Of a stretch of DNA of 64,000 bases, positions 35,396 to 44,032 are shown in pieces. The notes under the pieces were generated by a model. It saw nothing but the letters and a program-made list of their open reading frames with translations, was not told where the DNA came from and searched no databases. How positions within the stretch are numbered: the first letter of the stretch is position 1; each line of letters starts with the position of its first letter. This stretch comes from an uncultured Sterolibacteriaceae bacterium (lineage in GTDB: Bacteria; Pseudomonadota; Gammaproteobacteria; Burkholderiales; Rhodocyclaceae): positions 1-64,000 of the forward strand of contig CALARK010000022.1 of assembly GCA_937888595.1 (NCBI GenBank), given 5' to 3'. The translations under genes were made by a program, and so were the position numbers.

Positions 35396-35974
35396 TTATT
35401 TCACGCTTGCGTAGAAGTGCAGGAGGGCGTCCAGATCCTCCTTGGACAGCGGCTTGACCTTCTCGGCCATCTTGTCCGGCATCTTGCGGGCGCCTGACTG
35501 GTACAGCTGCATCTGCATCTGCAGGTAGGGCAGCCACTGGCTGGCCATCACCGGCGTGTCATCCTTGCCGTCCTTGCCATCGTCCAGGTGGCAACGCGAG
35601 CAGTTGGCTTCCTGCAGGTCGGCACCCTTCTTGGCCTTGGCGGCATCGACGGCCTGGCTGGTGGCGTGGAACTTCTGCTTGGAGAAGAAGTCGCCCATCA
35701 TGTCGATCTGTTCGTCGGAATAGCCCTTGGCGATCCGGCCCATGATCGACGAGGGACGCTCGCCGCTCTTGAACTTCTTCATCGCCTCGACGATGGCGGT
35801 CTTCGACTGGCTGGCCAGGCTGGGCATGGTCAGGCCGGCGCTGCCACCGTGCGTGCCATGGCAACCGGCACAGGCGTTGGACAGCATTTCGGCACTCGGG
35901 CCGGCGGCAAACGCCGTCGCCGAGATCGTCAGAGCGCCGGCTGTCAGCGCCCACCTGCTCCATCTTTGCTTCAT
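35396..35974 (-). CDS. Dihaem cytochrome c (FccA/c4-like)
   Basis: A 192-residue exported dihaem cytochrome: signal peptide 1-24, haem sites CAGCH (35-39) and CSRCH (125-129), methionine-rich segments after each (SSIMGR, LPYLQMQMQ). It lies 13 bp upstream of the FccB-like gene, as FccA does beside FccB, so it is probably the electron acceptor of the flavoprotein. GGAGGAG before the ATG at 35974. Confidence 0.9.
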   Translation of the reverse strand: MKQRWSRWALTAGALTISATAFAAGPSAEMLSNACAGCHGTHGGSAGLTMPSLASQSKTAIVEAMKKFKSGERPSSIMGRIAKGYSDEQIDMMGDFFSKQKFHATSQAVDAAKAKKGADLQEANCSRCHLDDGKDGKDDTPVMASQWLPYLQMQMQLYQSGARKMPDKMAEKVKPLSKEDLDALLHFYASVK

Positions 35975-36027
35975 CGTTATCTCCTCCTGTGGATGAACGT
36001 ACTGCAGACTGCTGCTTCCCCTGGTGC

Positions 36028-36930
36028 TTACTGCTTGGTGATGTTGTAATAATTCTTGACGCCCGCGACATCCTTGTCGAGCCCGAACTGATAGCCCAGC
36101 GAGACGTAGTGATAGCGCGCTTCGGTGTGGTCTTCGTGGATGGCGAAGCCGAAGTTGTAGACCTTGTCGGCGCTGATGGCATGATCGCCCGTACCGCCGC
36201 CCGCCAGGCTGCGTTCGAAGATGACGACCCACTTGTTGCCTTCCTTGACGCCCTCGGCCTTGACGAGCCCCTTGCCGCCCTCCATCACGCGCTTGTCGGC
36301 GACGTAGCCGTCGACCGGCTTCTCGCCCTTGCCGCTGCGGAACTGGATCAGGTCGTAGAACTTGCCGGCGCCGAGGTTGGCATCCTTGATGTACTTGGTC
36401 TTCTTGTCGTCCTTGGCATCCTTCATGGTGCGCAGGTCGGTGTGGCAGGTTGCCCAGCAGCCGTTCAGTTCGGCACCCTCGACCGTGCTGCCGCCGTCGA
36501 ACAACATGGTCAGCTTCATCTCGTTCTTCTTGTCCATCTTGACGTCGCCGACCTTCGGCGGCACCCATTCGAAGCGGAAGTAGACCTTGTCGCCATCGTG
36601 CGCGGCCTGGAACTGGACGGGCAGCCAGCCGACCTTGCCGGCGATCGGCTTCGGTTCCAGTATCGTCTTGGAGTTGCCGACCGGCTTGCCGGCCACGATC
36701 GCATCGCCGACGTCGTTGGCATCGCCTTCATGGCATTTCGCGCAGGGGCGCTTCTTGTTGACGATGTCCGGGACGGCGGAGTGATCGGCCTTGTTCATGA
36801 TCCATTCCAGGCTCGACTGGCCCGGGTAGAACACCTTGATCTTGCGTACCGGGGCCTTGCTCCAGTCCGGGGCGGCCATGGCGCCGCCGGCAATGAATGC
36901 ACTCATCACGACGAAAGCGATCTTCTTCAT
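36028..36930 (-). CDS. Exported haem protein with ethylbenzene-dehydrogenase-type haem domain
   Basis: A 300-residue exported protein (signal peptide 1-20) resembling the haem-binding gamma subunit domain (EB_dh) of DMSO-reductase type II enzymes. Unlike those b-type subunits it has a c-type site CAKCH at 63-67 and a second motif CWATCH (Cys158, Cys162, His163), a CXXXCH spacing. No molybdoenzyme catalytic subunit is nearby, so it seems to be a stand-alone electron carrier in this operon, between NapC and the dihaem cytochrome. Confidence 0.8.
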   Translation of the reverse strand: MKKIAFVVMSAFIAGGAMAAPDWSKAPVRKIKVFYPGQSSLEWIMNKADHSAVPDIVNKKRPCAKCHEGDANDVGDAIVAGKPVGNSKTILEPKPIAGKVGWLPVQFQAAHDGDKVYFRFEWVPPKVGDVKMDKKNEMKLTMLFDGGSTVEGAELNGCWATCHTDLRTMKDAKDDKKTKYIKDANLGAGKFYDLIQFRSGKGEKPVDGYVADKRVMEGGKGLVKAEGVKEGNKWVVIFERSLAGGGTGDHAISADKVYNFGFAIHEDHTEARYHYVSLGYQFGLDKDVAGVKNYYNITKQ

Positions 36931-36997
36931 CTTCTGCAACTCCTGATTCGAATGAAAATGTTGGTCCAGTTTATCGGTAAATAAGGCGATGTGATCG

Positions 36998-37633
36998 TCA
37001 GCCTTCGGCTTTCGTACCACCCTGTTCCTGCTCGAGCAGATGGTGAACCGGCTTGTGCGCGATGCCCTTGTGGCATTCGATGCAGGTCTTGCCATCCTCG
37101 ATGGCCCCCTCATGCTTCACGACGGAGCGGTCCTTCTGCTTGTCCGGGTCCATGGTTTCGAAGCTGTGGCAGTTGCGGCACTCCTTCGAATCGCGTTCGA
37201 CCATGCGCTCCCAGACGCGCTTGGCCATCGTCAGGCGATGGGCCTCGAACTTCTCGGGCGTGTCCACCGTGCCCTTGATATGGCCGATGATGTCGCGCGC
37301 GGCCATCAGCTTCTGGAAGGACTTGAACATGTAGTCCGTCGGTGTCTTGCTGCTGGCGACGTGGCAGTCGGCGCATTGCACGGTGGTGCCGCTGCGGTTC
37401 TTGTAATGGACGGTCTTCTTGAGTTCCTCGAAGGGAATCGTCATTTCGTGGCAGGACATGCAGAAGTCGGAACGGTTCGTGTATTCCATCCCCATGTTGA
37501 GGCCGCCCCAGATGACGATGCCGCCGAGCACGCCGACGACGATCATGCGCAGCATCGAACACTTGGGAGGGGACTTCAACCGGTCGATCAGTCCGGCGTC
37601 CTGGTCTTTTTCGCTGTTTTGCTGATCAGCCAT
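36998..37633 (-). CDS. NapC/NirT family tetrahaem quinol dehydrogenase
   Basis: A 211-residue membrane-anchored cytochrome with one N-terminal helix (about 29-46) and four CxxCH sites (58-62, 87-91, 152-156, 184-188). NapC/NirT proteins take electrons from the quinol pool to periplasmic reductases, or give electrons back. As the first gene of the operon it suggests that the downstream haem and flavin proteins connect to the quinone pool. Confidence 0.92.
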   Translation of the reverse strand: MADQQNSEKDQDAGLIDRLKSPPKCSMLRMIVVGVLGGIVIWGGLNMGMEYTNRSDFCMSCHEMTIPFEELKKTVHYKNRSGTTVQCADCHVASSKTPTDYMFKSFQKLMAARDIIGHIKGTVDTPEKFEAHRLTMAKRVWERMVERDSKECRNCHSFETMDPDKQKDRSVVKHEGAIEDGKTCIECHKGIAHKPVHHLLEQEQGGTKAEG

Positions 37634-38002
37634 TATTCGTTTTCCTCATCATGAATGCGTTGGGCGCACATCAAAGACGGCGCATAAAGCAGGTTGCAAC
37701 AAAATCCGGCGGGAGTGGAAACGGCGCTGGCGCATCCGGTATATCGACATGGCCATCGAGACAAAACCGAAGCGCGCGAATTGCTTTTGGAACCCCTCCA
37801 TTTTTTATTCCATGTACTTAGCATGGATTAGTGTTTCGCGCATTATTACAGGCAGTTCGCCGTGTCACAAGCACTAAGTTTGAATTCGCCAATCAAGCAG
37901 ATTTTTATTCGAAAGTTCTAATACAAGCGTCTGCTGATATGCCGGCACGCCGAATCCACTTCGACTGACTTCACGGAACGTCGGCCGAGCGCTAACGTAG
38001 TG
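37634..38002. other. AT-richer intergenic region, promoter of the NapC operon
   Basis: No gene is supported in these 369 bp. The base composition drops to AT-rich around 37800-37920. TCCATG-TACTTAG-CATGGA at 37809-37827 is an imperfect inverted repeat that could bind a regulator of the minus-strand operon. No FNR box was found here. Confidence 0.4.
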
Positions 38003-38743
38003 CTAACGGAGCCACTCCATCAGTCGGGGCAGCAGCATGGGGAGCAGCACCGCGGTCAGCAGACCGTTCAGTCCCATCGCCAATGCGGAAAATGCACCGG
38101 CCTGCTCGCCGATCTGGAAGGCGCGTGCCGTGCCGATGCCGTGCGAGGCGACGCCCATCGCGAAACCCTGCACCGCCGGATCGCGGCATTTCATCAATGC
38201 GTACAGCCATTGCGCGCCTACCGCGCCGAGGATGCCGGTCAGGATCACCAGCACGGCGGTCAGGGAAGGCAGGCCGCCGAGCCGTTCGGCGATGCCCATC
38301 GCGATCGGCGTGGTCACCGACTTGGGGGCGAGCGAAATCAGCGTCGCATCGCTCGCGCCGAGCAGTTTGCCGAGCAATACGGCGGTCAATGCGGCCGTGA
38401 GCGAGCCAGCCAGCAGCGCGACCAGCAGTGGACCGGCCATCCGCTTGAGGCGATCGAACTGTGCATACAGGGGGATCGCGAGCGCGACGGTTGCCGGACC
38501 GAGCAGGAAGTGCACGAACTGCGCGCCGTCGAAGTAGGTACCGTAGGGGGTGCCGGTCGCCCACAGCAGCAGGACGAGCGAGATGACGGCCAGCAGCACC
38601 GGGTTGGCGAGCGGATGCCCCCCGCAGCGCTGGTTGATCCATACCGCCCCCTGGTAGGCGAGCAGCGTCAGCGTCAATCCGAGCAGCGGCGAGGTGGAGA
38701 GGTATACCCAGATTTCGCCGAAGCTCTGGCCGTGCGGCGTCAT
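38003..38743 (-). CDS. lrgB: LrgB/CidB family membrane protein
   Basis: A 246-residue polytopic protein of the LrgB family, proposed to act with LrgA as a holin/antiholin-like or glycolate/pyruvate export system. The conserved segments FLLGPATVALAIPLY, SLAPKSVTTPIAM and ASHGIGTARA are present. The ATG overlaps the lrgA stop. In plants a fused LrgAB transports glycolate, which may matter next to the glyoxylate-cycle genes. Confidence 0.92.
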   Translation of the reverse strand: MTPHGQSFGEIWVYLSTSPLLGLTLTLLAYQGAVWINQRCGGHPLANPVLLAVISLVLLLWATGTPYGTYFDGAQFVHFLLGPATVALAIPLYAQFDRLKRMAGPLLVALLAGSLTAALTAVLLGKLLGASDATLISLAPKSVTTPIAMGIAERLGGLPSLTAVLVILTGILGAVGAQWLYALMKCRDPAVQGFAMGVASHGIGTARAFQIGEQAGAFSALAMGLNGLLTAVLLPMLLPRLMEWLR

Positions 38744-39090
38744 GCCCGTTTCTCCTCGCGCACGTGCAGCACGCGCAGTACCAGCGAGGTGACGATGATC
38801 GCTGCGAACGTGCTGGCGATCAGGGCAACGACGATGGGTAGCCATTCGTCGGCAATGCGCTGGATATGCAGCATCACGCCGACGCCGGCCGGCACGAACA
38901 GCAAAGACAGATGCTGCAGCAGGTTCTGCGCGGTGTGGCGCAGTTCCGGCGAGGGCCCCCCGCGCAGGGCCAGCGTCGCGAACAGCAGCCCCATGCCGAT
39001 GACCGGCCCGGGGATCGGCAGGGCGAAGAACAGCGCGATTGCCTCGCCGGCGAGCTGGAAGAGAAGCAGCAGGGTGATCGCCTTCAGCAT
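38740..39090 (-). CDS. lrgA: LrgA/CidA family membrane protein
   Basis: A 116-residue protein with four hydrophobic helices and the CidA/LrgA signature (PIPGPVIGMGLLF, LLFVPAGVGVM). It is cotranslated with lrgB. It lies downstream of aceB on the same strand, about 120 bp away, with a repeat copy in the gap. Confidence 0.92.
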   Translation of the reverse strand: MLKAITLLLLFQLAGEAIALFFALPIPGPVIGMGLLFATLALRGGPSPELRHTAQNLLQHLSLLFVPAGVGVMLHIQRIADEWLPIVVALIASTFAAIIVTSLVLRVLHVREEKRA

Positions 39091-39150
39091 GTCGTGCCCT
39101 CCAGAGAAAACGGCGCACAGGTTACCCCGTGCGCCGCAGCGATGCTCGTG

Positions 39151-39174
39151 CGCCGTCCCGCCGGCGCCGACTTT
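39151..39174 (-). repeat. Dispersed repeat, copy 13
   Basis: Exact core on the minus strand, AAAGTCGGCGCCGGCGGGAC then GGCG, between aceB and lrgA. Confidence 0.92.
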
Positions 39175-39209
39175 TCCTTACGGGCGTCCTTCCGCCCGTT
39201 TCGTTTCGG

Positions 39210-40808
39210 TTACTCCATCGCCTCGTACAGCGGCAGGGTGAGGAACTCCGGATACTCGTCGGCCAGCGCCATCTTCTCGAAGATGCCGGCGGCCTGGTCG
39301 TAGGTCTCGGTCTTCTCGCCGTTGGCGGTGACCACGGCCTTCACCTTGGCCAGCTCCTCGGGGATCATCGCGCGCACCATCTCGGCGGTGACCTTGCGGC
39401 CATCGTCCAGCTTGCCCTTCGGCGAGACCACCCACTGCCAGATCTGCGAGCGCGAAATCTCGGCGGTGGCAGCGTCTTCCATCAGGTTGTGGATCGGCAC
39501 GCAGCCGTTGCCGGCCAGCCAGCTACCCAGGTAGTGGATGCCGACGTTGATGTTGTTGCGCACGCCGGCTTCGGTGATCGGCTGCTCGGGCTGGAAATTG
39601 AGCCAGTCGGCCGGGCCGAATTTGCCTTCGACCTGCTTGCCCCACTGGTTCGGCTTTTCACCGAGCACCTTGACGAACTCTTCCATGGCGATCGGCACCA
39701 GGCCCGGGTGGGCGACCCAGCCGCCGTCGTAGCCGTCGTTGGCGTCGCGGCGCTTGTCGTGGCGGATGCCGCCGAGCGCCTTTTCATTGGCTTCCGCATC
39801 GTTCTTGATCGGGATCAGCGCGCTCATGCCGCCGATGGCCGGCGCGCCGCGCTTGTGGCAGGCCTGGACGAGGGCCAGCGCATAGGAGCGCATGAACGGC
39901 ACTTCCATGTTGATGGTGGCGCGGTTGGCGAGGCAGAAATTCTTGTTGCGCTTGAACTTCTTGATCGCAGAGAAGATGTAGTCCCAGCGGCCGGCGTTGA
40001 GGCCAGCGGAGTGCTCGCGCAGTTCGTAGAGGATTTCTTCCATCTCGAAGGTGGCGAGGATGGTCTCGACCAGCACGGTGGCCTTGATGGTGCCGCGCGG
40101 CAGGCCGATGTGGTCCTGCGCCATGCAGAAGATCTCGTTCCACAGGCGCGCTTCGAGGTGCGATTCCATCTTCGGCAGGTAGAAGAAGGGACCGGCGCCA
40201 CGGGCGACCTGCTCCTTGGCGTTGTGGAAGAACACCAGGGCGAAGTCGAAGATGCCGCCGGAAACGCGCTGGCCGTCAACGAGGACGTGTTTCTCGTCGA
40301 GGTGCCAGCCGCGCGGGCGGATCTGCAGGGTGGCGATCTTGTCGTTGAGCTTGTATTCCTTGCCGGCCTCGTTGGTGAAAGTCAGCTTGCGGCGGATGGC
40401 GTCGTAGAGGTTCACCTGGCCCTGGATCTGGTTGAACCAGTTCGGGCTGTTGGAATCCTCGAAGTCGGTCATGTAGCTATCGGCGCCCGAGTTGAAGGCA
40501 TTGATGATCATCTTGCGCTCGACCGGGCCGGTGATTTCGACGCGGCGGCATTCCAGCGCCTTGGGTAGCGGCGCAACTTTCCAGTCGCCCGCCCGGATGT
40601 GCGCAGTTTCGGGCAGGAAGTCGGGCATTTCGCCGGCGTCGATGCGGGCCTGGCGGGCGATGCGGGCCTTCAGCAATTCCTGGCGGCGCGGCTCGAAGGC
40701 GCGGTGCAGCTTGGCGACGAGTTCGAGGGCGTCCCGGGTCAGGATCTCTTCGAAACGGGGGTGGATCGGGGCGTTGATCTGCACGCCGGCGGGGAGGCTG
40801 AGGGTCAT
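39210..40808 (-). CDS. aceB: Malate synthase A
   Basis: Condenses glyoxylate with acetyl-CoA to malate, second step of the glyoxylate bypass. The 532-residue length fits isoform A. Typical segments are visible: TDFEDSNSPNW, RPRGWHLDEKHV, catalytic-region GTIKATVLVETILATFEMEEILYEL in parts (GTIKATVLVET), and VAHPGLVP near the C-terminal half. It is divergent from a LysR gene, with a palindromic element in between, and separate from aceA 3.3 kb away. Confidence 0.96.
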   Translation of the reverse strand: MTLSLPAGVQINAPIHPRFEEILTRDALELVAKLHRAFEPRRQELLKARIARQARIDAGEMPDFLPETAHIRAGDWKVAPLPKALECRRVEITGPVERKMIINAFNSGADSYMTDFEDSNSPNWFNQIQGQVNLYDAIRRKLTFTNEAGKEYKLNDKIATLQIRPRGWHLDEKHVLVDGQRVSGGIFDFALVFFHNAKEQVARGAGPFFYLPKMESHLEARLWNEIFCMAQDHIGLPRGTIKATVLVETILATFEMEEILYELREHSAGLNAGRWDYIFSAIKKFKRNKNFCLANRATINMEVPFMRSYALALVQACHKRGAPAIGGMSALIPIKNDAEANEKALGGIRHDKRRDANDGYDGGWVAHPGLVPIAMEEFVKVLGEKPNQWGKQVEGKFGPADWLNFQPEQPITEAGVRNNINVGIHYLGSWLAGNGCVPIHNLMEDAATAEISRSQIWQWVVSPKGKLDDGRKVTAEMVRAMIPEELAKVKAVVTANGEKTETYDQAAGIFEKMALADEYPEFLTLPLYEAME

Positions 40809-40856
40809 GGTGTTTTCTCCACTGGTCTTGTAGATGACTGAAGTTTATTCGGCACT

Positions 40857-40874
40857 TCTTATAAAGATAAGACA
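40857..40874. promoter_or_regulatory. Inverted repeat upstream of aceB
   Basis: TCTTAT-AAAG-ATAAGACA lies 49 bp before the aceB ATG. Its ATAAGACA half is identical to half of the perfect palindrome upstream of aceA, but the arm spacing differs by four bases. Possible shared regulator of the glyoxylate bypass. Confidence 0.45.
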
Positions 40875-40910
40875 CAATATCGTCCATTCATTCGATATAA
40901 AAAGTAAACA

Positions 40911-41810
40911 ATGTCAAAGTTGAAAGAGTTGGAAGCCTTCGTTCATGTGGCGAATAAAGGCAGTCTGGCCGCCGCAGCCAAGGACGAAGGCGTGACCCCG
41001 GCGATCATCGGACGGCGTCTCGACGCGCTCGAAGACCGGCTCGGCGTGCGATTGCTGACGCGAACCACCCGCAAGCTGACGCTGACACAGGAAGGCGAGG
41101 CTTTTCTTGAGGACTGCCAGCGCATCCTCACCGACCTCGCCAATGCCGAGGCGCAGCTGACGCTTGGCAGTTCGCGCGCGACCGGCCATCTCAAAGTCAC
41201 CGCGCCGGCCGGCTTCGGTCGCAAGCATGTCGCACCCTTGCTGATGGAGTTCCTGCGTGCCCACCCCGAGGTCAGCGCGAGCCTCGACCTCTCGGACCGC
41301 ACGGTCGATCTCGTCGGGGAAGGTATCGACTGTGCGGTGCGACTGGGGGGGCTGGTCGATTCCAGTCTCGTGGCTGTGCGTCTCGGCGAGATGAAGCGTA
41401 TCGTCGTCGGCAGCCCGGCCTATTTCCAGCGCAAAGGGGTGCCGCGTTCGCTGGGTGATCTGGGGGCGCATGACTGCCTGTCGCTGCCGACGCAATCCGG
41501 CTGGGATTTCATTGCCTACGGCAAGCCGGTGCTGTTCAAACCACCGGGACGCTTCGCCTGCAACGACGGTGCGGTCCTGCACGAGTGGGCACTGGCGGGC
41601 ATGGGGCTCGCGTGGCGGTCGCTCTGGGAGGTGGGTGAGGATTTGCGCTGGGGGCGGCTGGTGTCGGTGCTCGACGACTACGCTACGCCATCGGTCGGCA
41701 TCCACGCCGTGTTCCCGCAGCGCCGTCACCTGCCGCTGCGCGTGCGGCTCTTCATCGATCTGCTCCGGGAAAACTACAGTCGTCCTGACTACTGGGACCG
41801 GGTCGAGTGA
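40911..41810 (+). CDS. LysR family transcriptional regulator
   Basis: A 299-residue LysR-type regulator: N-terminal winged HTH (LEAFVHVANKGSLAAAAKDEGV) and a substrate-binding domain. It is divergent from aceB, the classical position of a LysR regulator relative to its target, so control of malate synthase is possible but unproven. Its coding end overlaps the convergent Crp/Fnr-type gene by 22 bp. Confidence 0.92.
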   Translation: MSKLKELEAFVHVANKGSLAAAAKDEGVTPAIIGRRLDALEDRLGVRLLTRTTRKLTLTQEGEAFLEDCQRILTDLANAEAQLTLGSSRATGHLKVTAPAGFGRKHVAPLLMEFLRAHPEVSASLDLSDRTVDLVGEGIDCAVRLGGLVDSSLVAVRLGEMKRIVVGSPAYFQRKGVPRSLGDLGAHDCLSLPTQSGWDFIAYGKPVLFKPPGRFACNDGAVLHEWALAGMGLAWRSLWEVGEDLRWGRLVSVLDDYATPSVGIHAVFPQRRHLPLRVRLFIDLLRENYSRPDYWDRVE

Positions 41811-43342
41811 GCGGCGCCTTGGCCTGCCCGGGGGCGGCGTGAAAACGAATGCCTGTCGGCGAGATGCTCATAGAGCTTGACCGTGGTATCCATGTGACGC
41901 AGCAGCTCTTCGCCGGCGGCGAGGACTTCGCGCGCATGGCCGTGCAGCATCTCGAAATGCGCTGGTGTATCGATGATGGAGGTCAATGCGCGCCATTGTT
42001 CGGTGTCGATGGCCAGCTGGGCTGCGATTTCCGGAGAATCGGCGGCAAAATCGGAGAGTTTTGCGATATTCGTGTCGAACTCGCTGCGCGAGGCGGCCAT
42101 CAGTTTTGTCGCCTCGGCGGCACGGACATTCCAGTCACGGAACACGAACAGCTTGGTCAGCCGCGCAGTGAGCATGCGGTTGCGTCCGGCAATGTTCACG
42201 CAATGCGCTTCGGGCGTGCCGGCGACCCGTGCGGAGGCTGCCGTCAGTTCGTCGGCAGCCCGGAGCACCCGCTCGCTGAGGTCGAACGCCGCGCCGGGGT
42301 CGGCACCGGAGGGTGGCTGGTTGCAGAGCAGTTCGCTGTAGTCGCTCCAGATCTTCGCGAGTGCGTCGATTTCGGGTTGGAGTTCCGGTGACATCGACTG
42401 CACGAGCGCACCGACTTGGACGAGGTTGCGTTCGAACTGGCTGCGAAACTTGCGCAGCGCGCCGCGTGCCGCGACCGCGGGTAGCTTGCGGGCCAGGATG
42501 CACCAGCCGGTCGCCAGCCGCTGCGACAGCATGCGATGCCGGCCGCACAGATTGACCAGTGCCGCGGGGGAAACCCGCCGCTCCTCTTCCTTGCGCTCAA
42601 GGCGCGGATAACGCAGCGGGGCGCCCGATGGTTTGCCTGCGGCTTCCGGTTTGCCATCCGCGAGCGTGGCGTTCTGAATGTGGATGATCCGTCCGCTGAC
42701 GACGATGACGCCATCCGTGGAGAGCTGGCGCAGCGTGCGCGAAAAGGTTTCCGGCGTCATGTCGAGGCGTGCCGCAATCAGCTTCTTGCTGGCATCCAAC
42801 TGCACCGTGGTTTCGCCGGCGATGCCGCGCCGGTCACCGGCCAGGCGGAGCAGATAGTCGAGCACACGCTGCGTGCCCGGCAGGGCGTGGTGCGATACCA
42901 CCTCGAATTCGGCGGCGAAATGTCGCTGGGCCATTGTTTCCAGCAACCGCAGGCTCAAGCCGGGGTGATGTTTCGCAATTTCGATCAGCCGGGCCACCGG
43001 CAGGGCGACCACGAGGCTCGGCTGGACGGTATGTGCCAATGAGGTATAGGTCTGGGCACTGAAGACTTCGCTCAGGGCCAGCAGCTGGCCGGGGCGCACC
43101 AGTTCCAGCACTTTTTCCACGGCATCCGACAGGAGGGTACTGCGCTTGACTGATCCCGCCAGGAGTACATGGGCGAAGCGGATCGGCTCGCCGCTGCCGT
43201 AGAGGCGCCTGCGCGGCGGCAGTTCGATGAGTTGGCCGACTGCGGCCAGTTCGGACAGGAGAGCCCCTTCGAGCCCCGTAAACAACGGAAGCCCGGATAG
43301 CAGGGCGGCGATCCGTTCAGTTGAATCCTGGCGTGAAGACAT
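41789..43342 (-). CDS. Crp/Fnr-type regulator fused to two NIT/PilJ-like repeats
   Basis: A 517-residue protein without membrane segments or signal peptide. Residues 1-230 form a Crp/Fnr regulator (cNMP-like barrel, dimer helix, HTH in KKLIAARLDMTPETFSRTL); there is no cysteine before position 266, so it is not an iron-sulfur FNR. Residues 258-490 hold two repeats of the type IV pili chemotaxis/NarX-like sensor region, each opening with a P-box-like motif: NLCGRHRMLSQRLA (264-277) and NIAGRNRMLTARLT (383-396). In NarX-type sensors such motifs bind nitrate or nitrite. The inferred role is a soluble nitrate- or nitrite-responsive regulator. ATG 43342 with AAGGG upstream is chosen. Confidence 0.85.
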   Translation of the reverse strand: MSSRQDSTERIAALLSGLPLFTGLEGALLSELAAVGQLIELPPRRRLYGSGEPIRFAHVLLAGSVKRSTLLSDAVEKVLELVRPGQLLALSEVFSAQTYTSLAHTVQPSLVVALPVARLIEIAKHHPGLSLRLLETMAQRHFAAEFEVVSHHALPGTQRVLDYLLRLAGDRRGIAGETTVQLDASKKLIAARLDMTPETFSRTLRQLSTDGVIVVSGRIIHIQNATLADGKPEAAGKPSGAPLRYPRLERKEEERRVSPAALVNLCGRHRMLSQRLATGWCILARKLPAVAARGALRKFRSQFERNLVQVGALVQSMSPELQPEIDALAKIWSDYSELLCNQPPSGADPGAAFDLSERVLRAADELTAASARVAGTPEAHCVNIAGRNRMLTARLTKLFVFRDWNVRAAEATKLMAASRSEFDTNIAKLSDFAADSPEIAAQLAIDTEQWRALTSIIDTPAHFEMLHGHAREVLAAGEELLRHMDTTVKLYEHLADRHSFSRRPRAGQGAAHSTRSQ

Positions 43343-43483
43343 GCGAAAACCCTTGCGATACCAAGGTGACAAGTATGCATCAAACAGGGCCGGCCAGCGG
43401 CGCGTTCGAGCAGAATGGATATTCGAGCCCCAAAATAAGCACCGCTCAATATGAAATATTCTGTTTATTATTTTTGATATATT

Positions 43484-43495
43484 GGAAACGTTTCC
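43484..43495. promoter_or_regulatory. GGAAACGTTTCC palindrome upstream of the H-NS gene
   Basis: A perfect 12-bp palindrome with a central CG, the shape of a LacI/GalR-family operator, 45 bp before the H-NS ATG in an AT-rich promoter region. No LacI-type gene is in the window. Confidence 0.4.
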
Positions 43496-43539
43496 CGCAC
43501 TCTTTACATGTTTTATTTTAGGCAAAGGATATTTTTAAT

Positions 43540-43896
43540 ATGGCACGTACAACCGTTGAAGCGCAGCTTGCCAAACTCCGCAAGGCCAAGGCCGACCTGG
43601 AAAAAAAGGAGCAGGCTCTGCTGAACAGAACGCAGGGGAAGGTGATTGATCGAATCGTCAAGCTGGCCAGCGATAACGGAATCAGTGCGTCGCAAATTGT
43701 CGACGCGCTCAGGGCCGTAAAACCGGCACGGCAGAAGCCCGCGCCGAAAAAATCGGGCGCGACGCGTGGCAAGGTCGCACCGAAATATCGCAATCCTGCC
43801 AATGCCGAACAAACCTGGACGGGGCGTGGAAAGCCGCCTCTGTGGGCCCTCGAGCTGAAGAACGCTGGTTCGCTCGATTCGGCGCTGATTAAATAA
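43540..43896 (+). CDS. H-NS family nucleoid-associated protein
   Basis: A 118-residue H-NS-like protein: an N-terminal coiled-coil (LAKLRKAKADLEKKEQALL), a linker rich in Lys, Pro and Ala, and the C-terminal DNA-binding loop KYRNPANAEQTWTGRGKPP with the TWTGRG core. It silences AT-rich, often acquired, DNA. Upstream DNA is AT-rich and could be self-regulated. AAGGAT lies nine bases before the ATG. Confidence 0.93.
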   Translation: MARTTVEAQLAKLRKAKADLEKKEQALLNRTQGKVIDRIVKLASDNGISASQIVDALRAVKPARQKPAPKKSGATRGKVAPKYRNPANAEQTWTGRGKPPLWALELKNAGSLDSALIK

Positions 43897-43984
43897 ACGG
43901 GAAATTCGCTGGCCGCGTGCCGATTATTCGGGTCGGCAAGATCCGATATTGCAATATCGGATTTCGACGGCGGCAGTATTTTCC

Positions 43985-44008
43985 CGCCGTCCTGCCGGCA
44001 CCGAGTTT
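43985..44008 (-). repeat. Dispersed repeat, copy 14
   Basis: AAACTCGGTGCCGGCAGGAC then GGCG on the minus strand, between the convergent H-NS and aceA genes. Confidence 0.82.
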
Positions 44009-44032
44009 TTTCCTGGCCATATAAGTAGAAAG

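Noticed and set aside
37633..37824. A 63-codon minus-strand open frame upstream of the NapC gene
   Set aside because: Starts in AT-rich promoter-like DNA, Cys/Ser/Arg-rich, no ribosome-binding site; it overlaps the NapC ribosome-binding site.
37866..37898. TTGA...TCAA as an FNR box upstream of the NapC operon
   Set aside because: The half-sites are nine bases apart instead of six.
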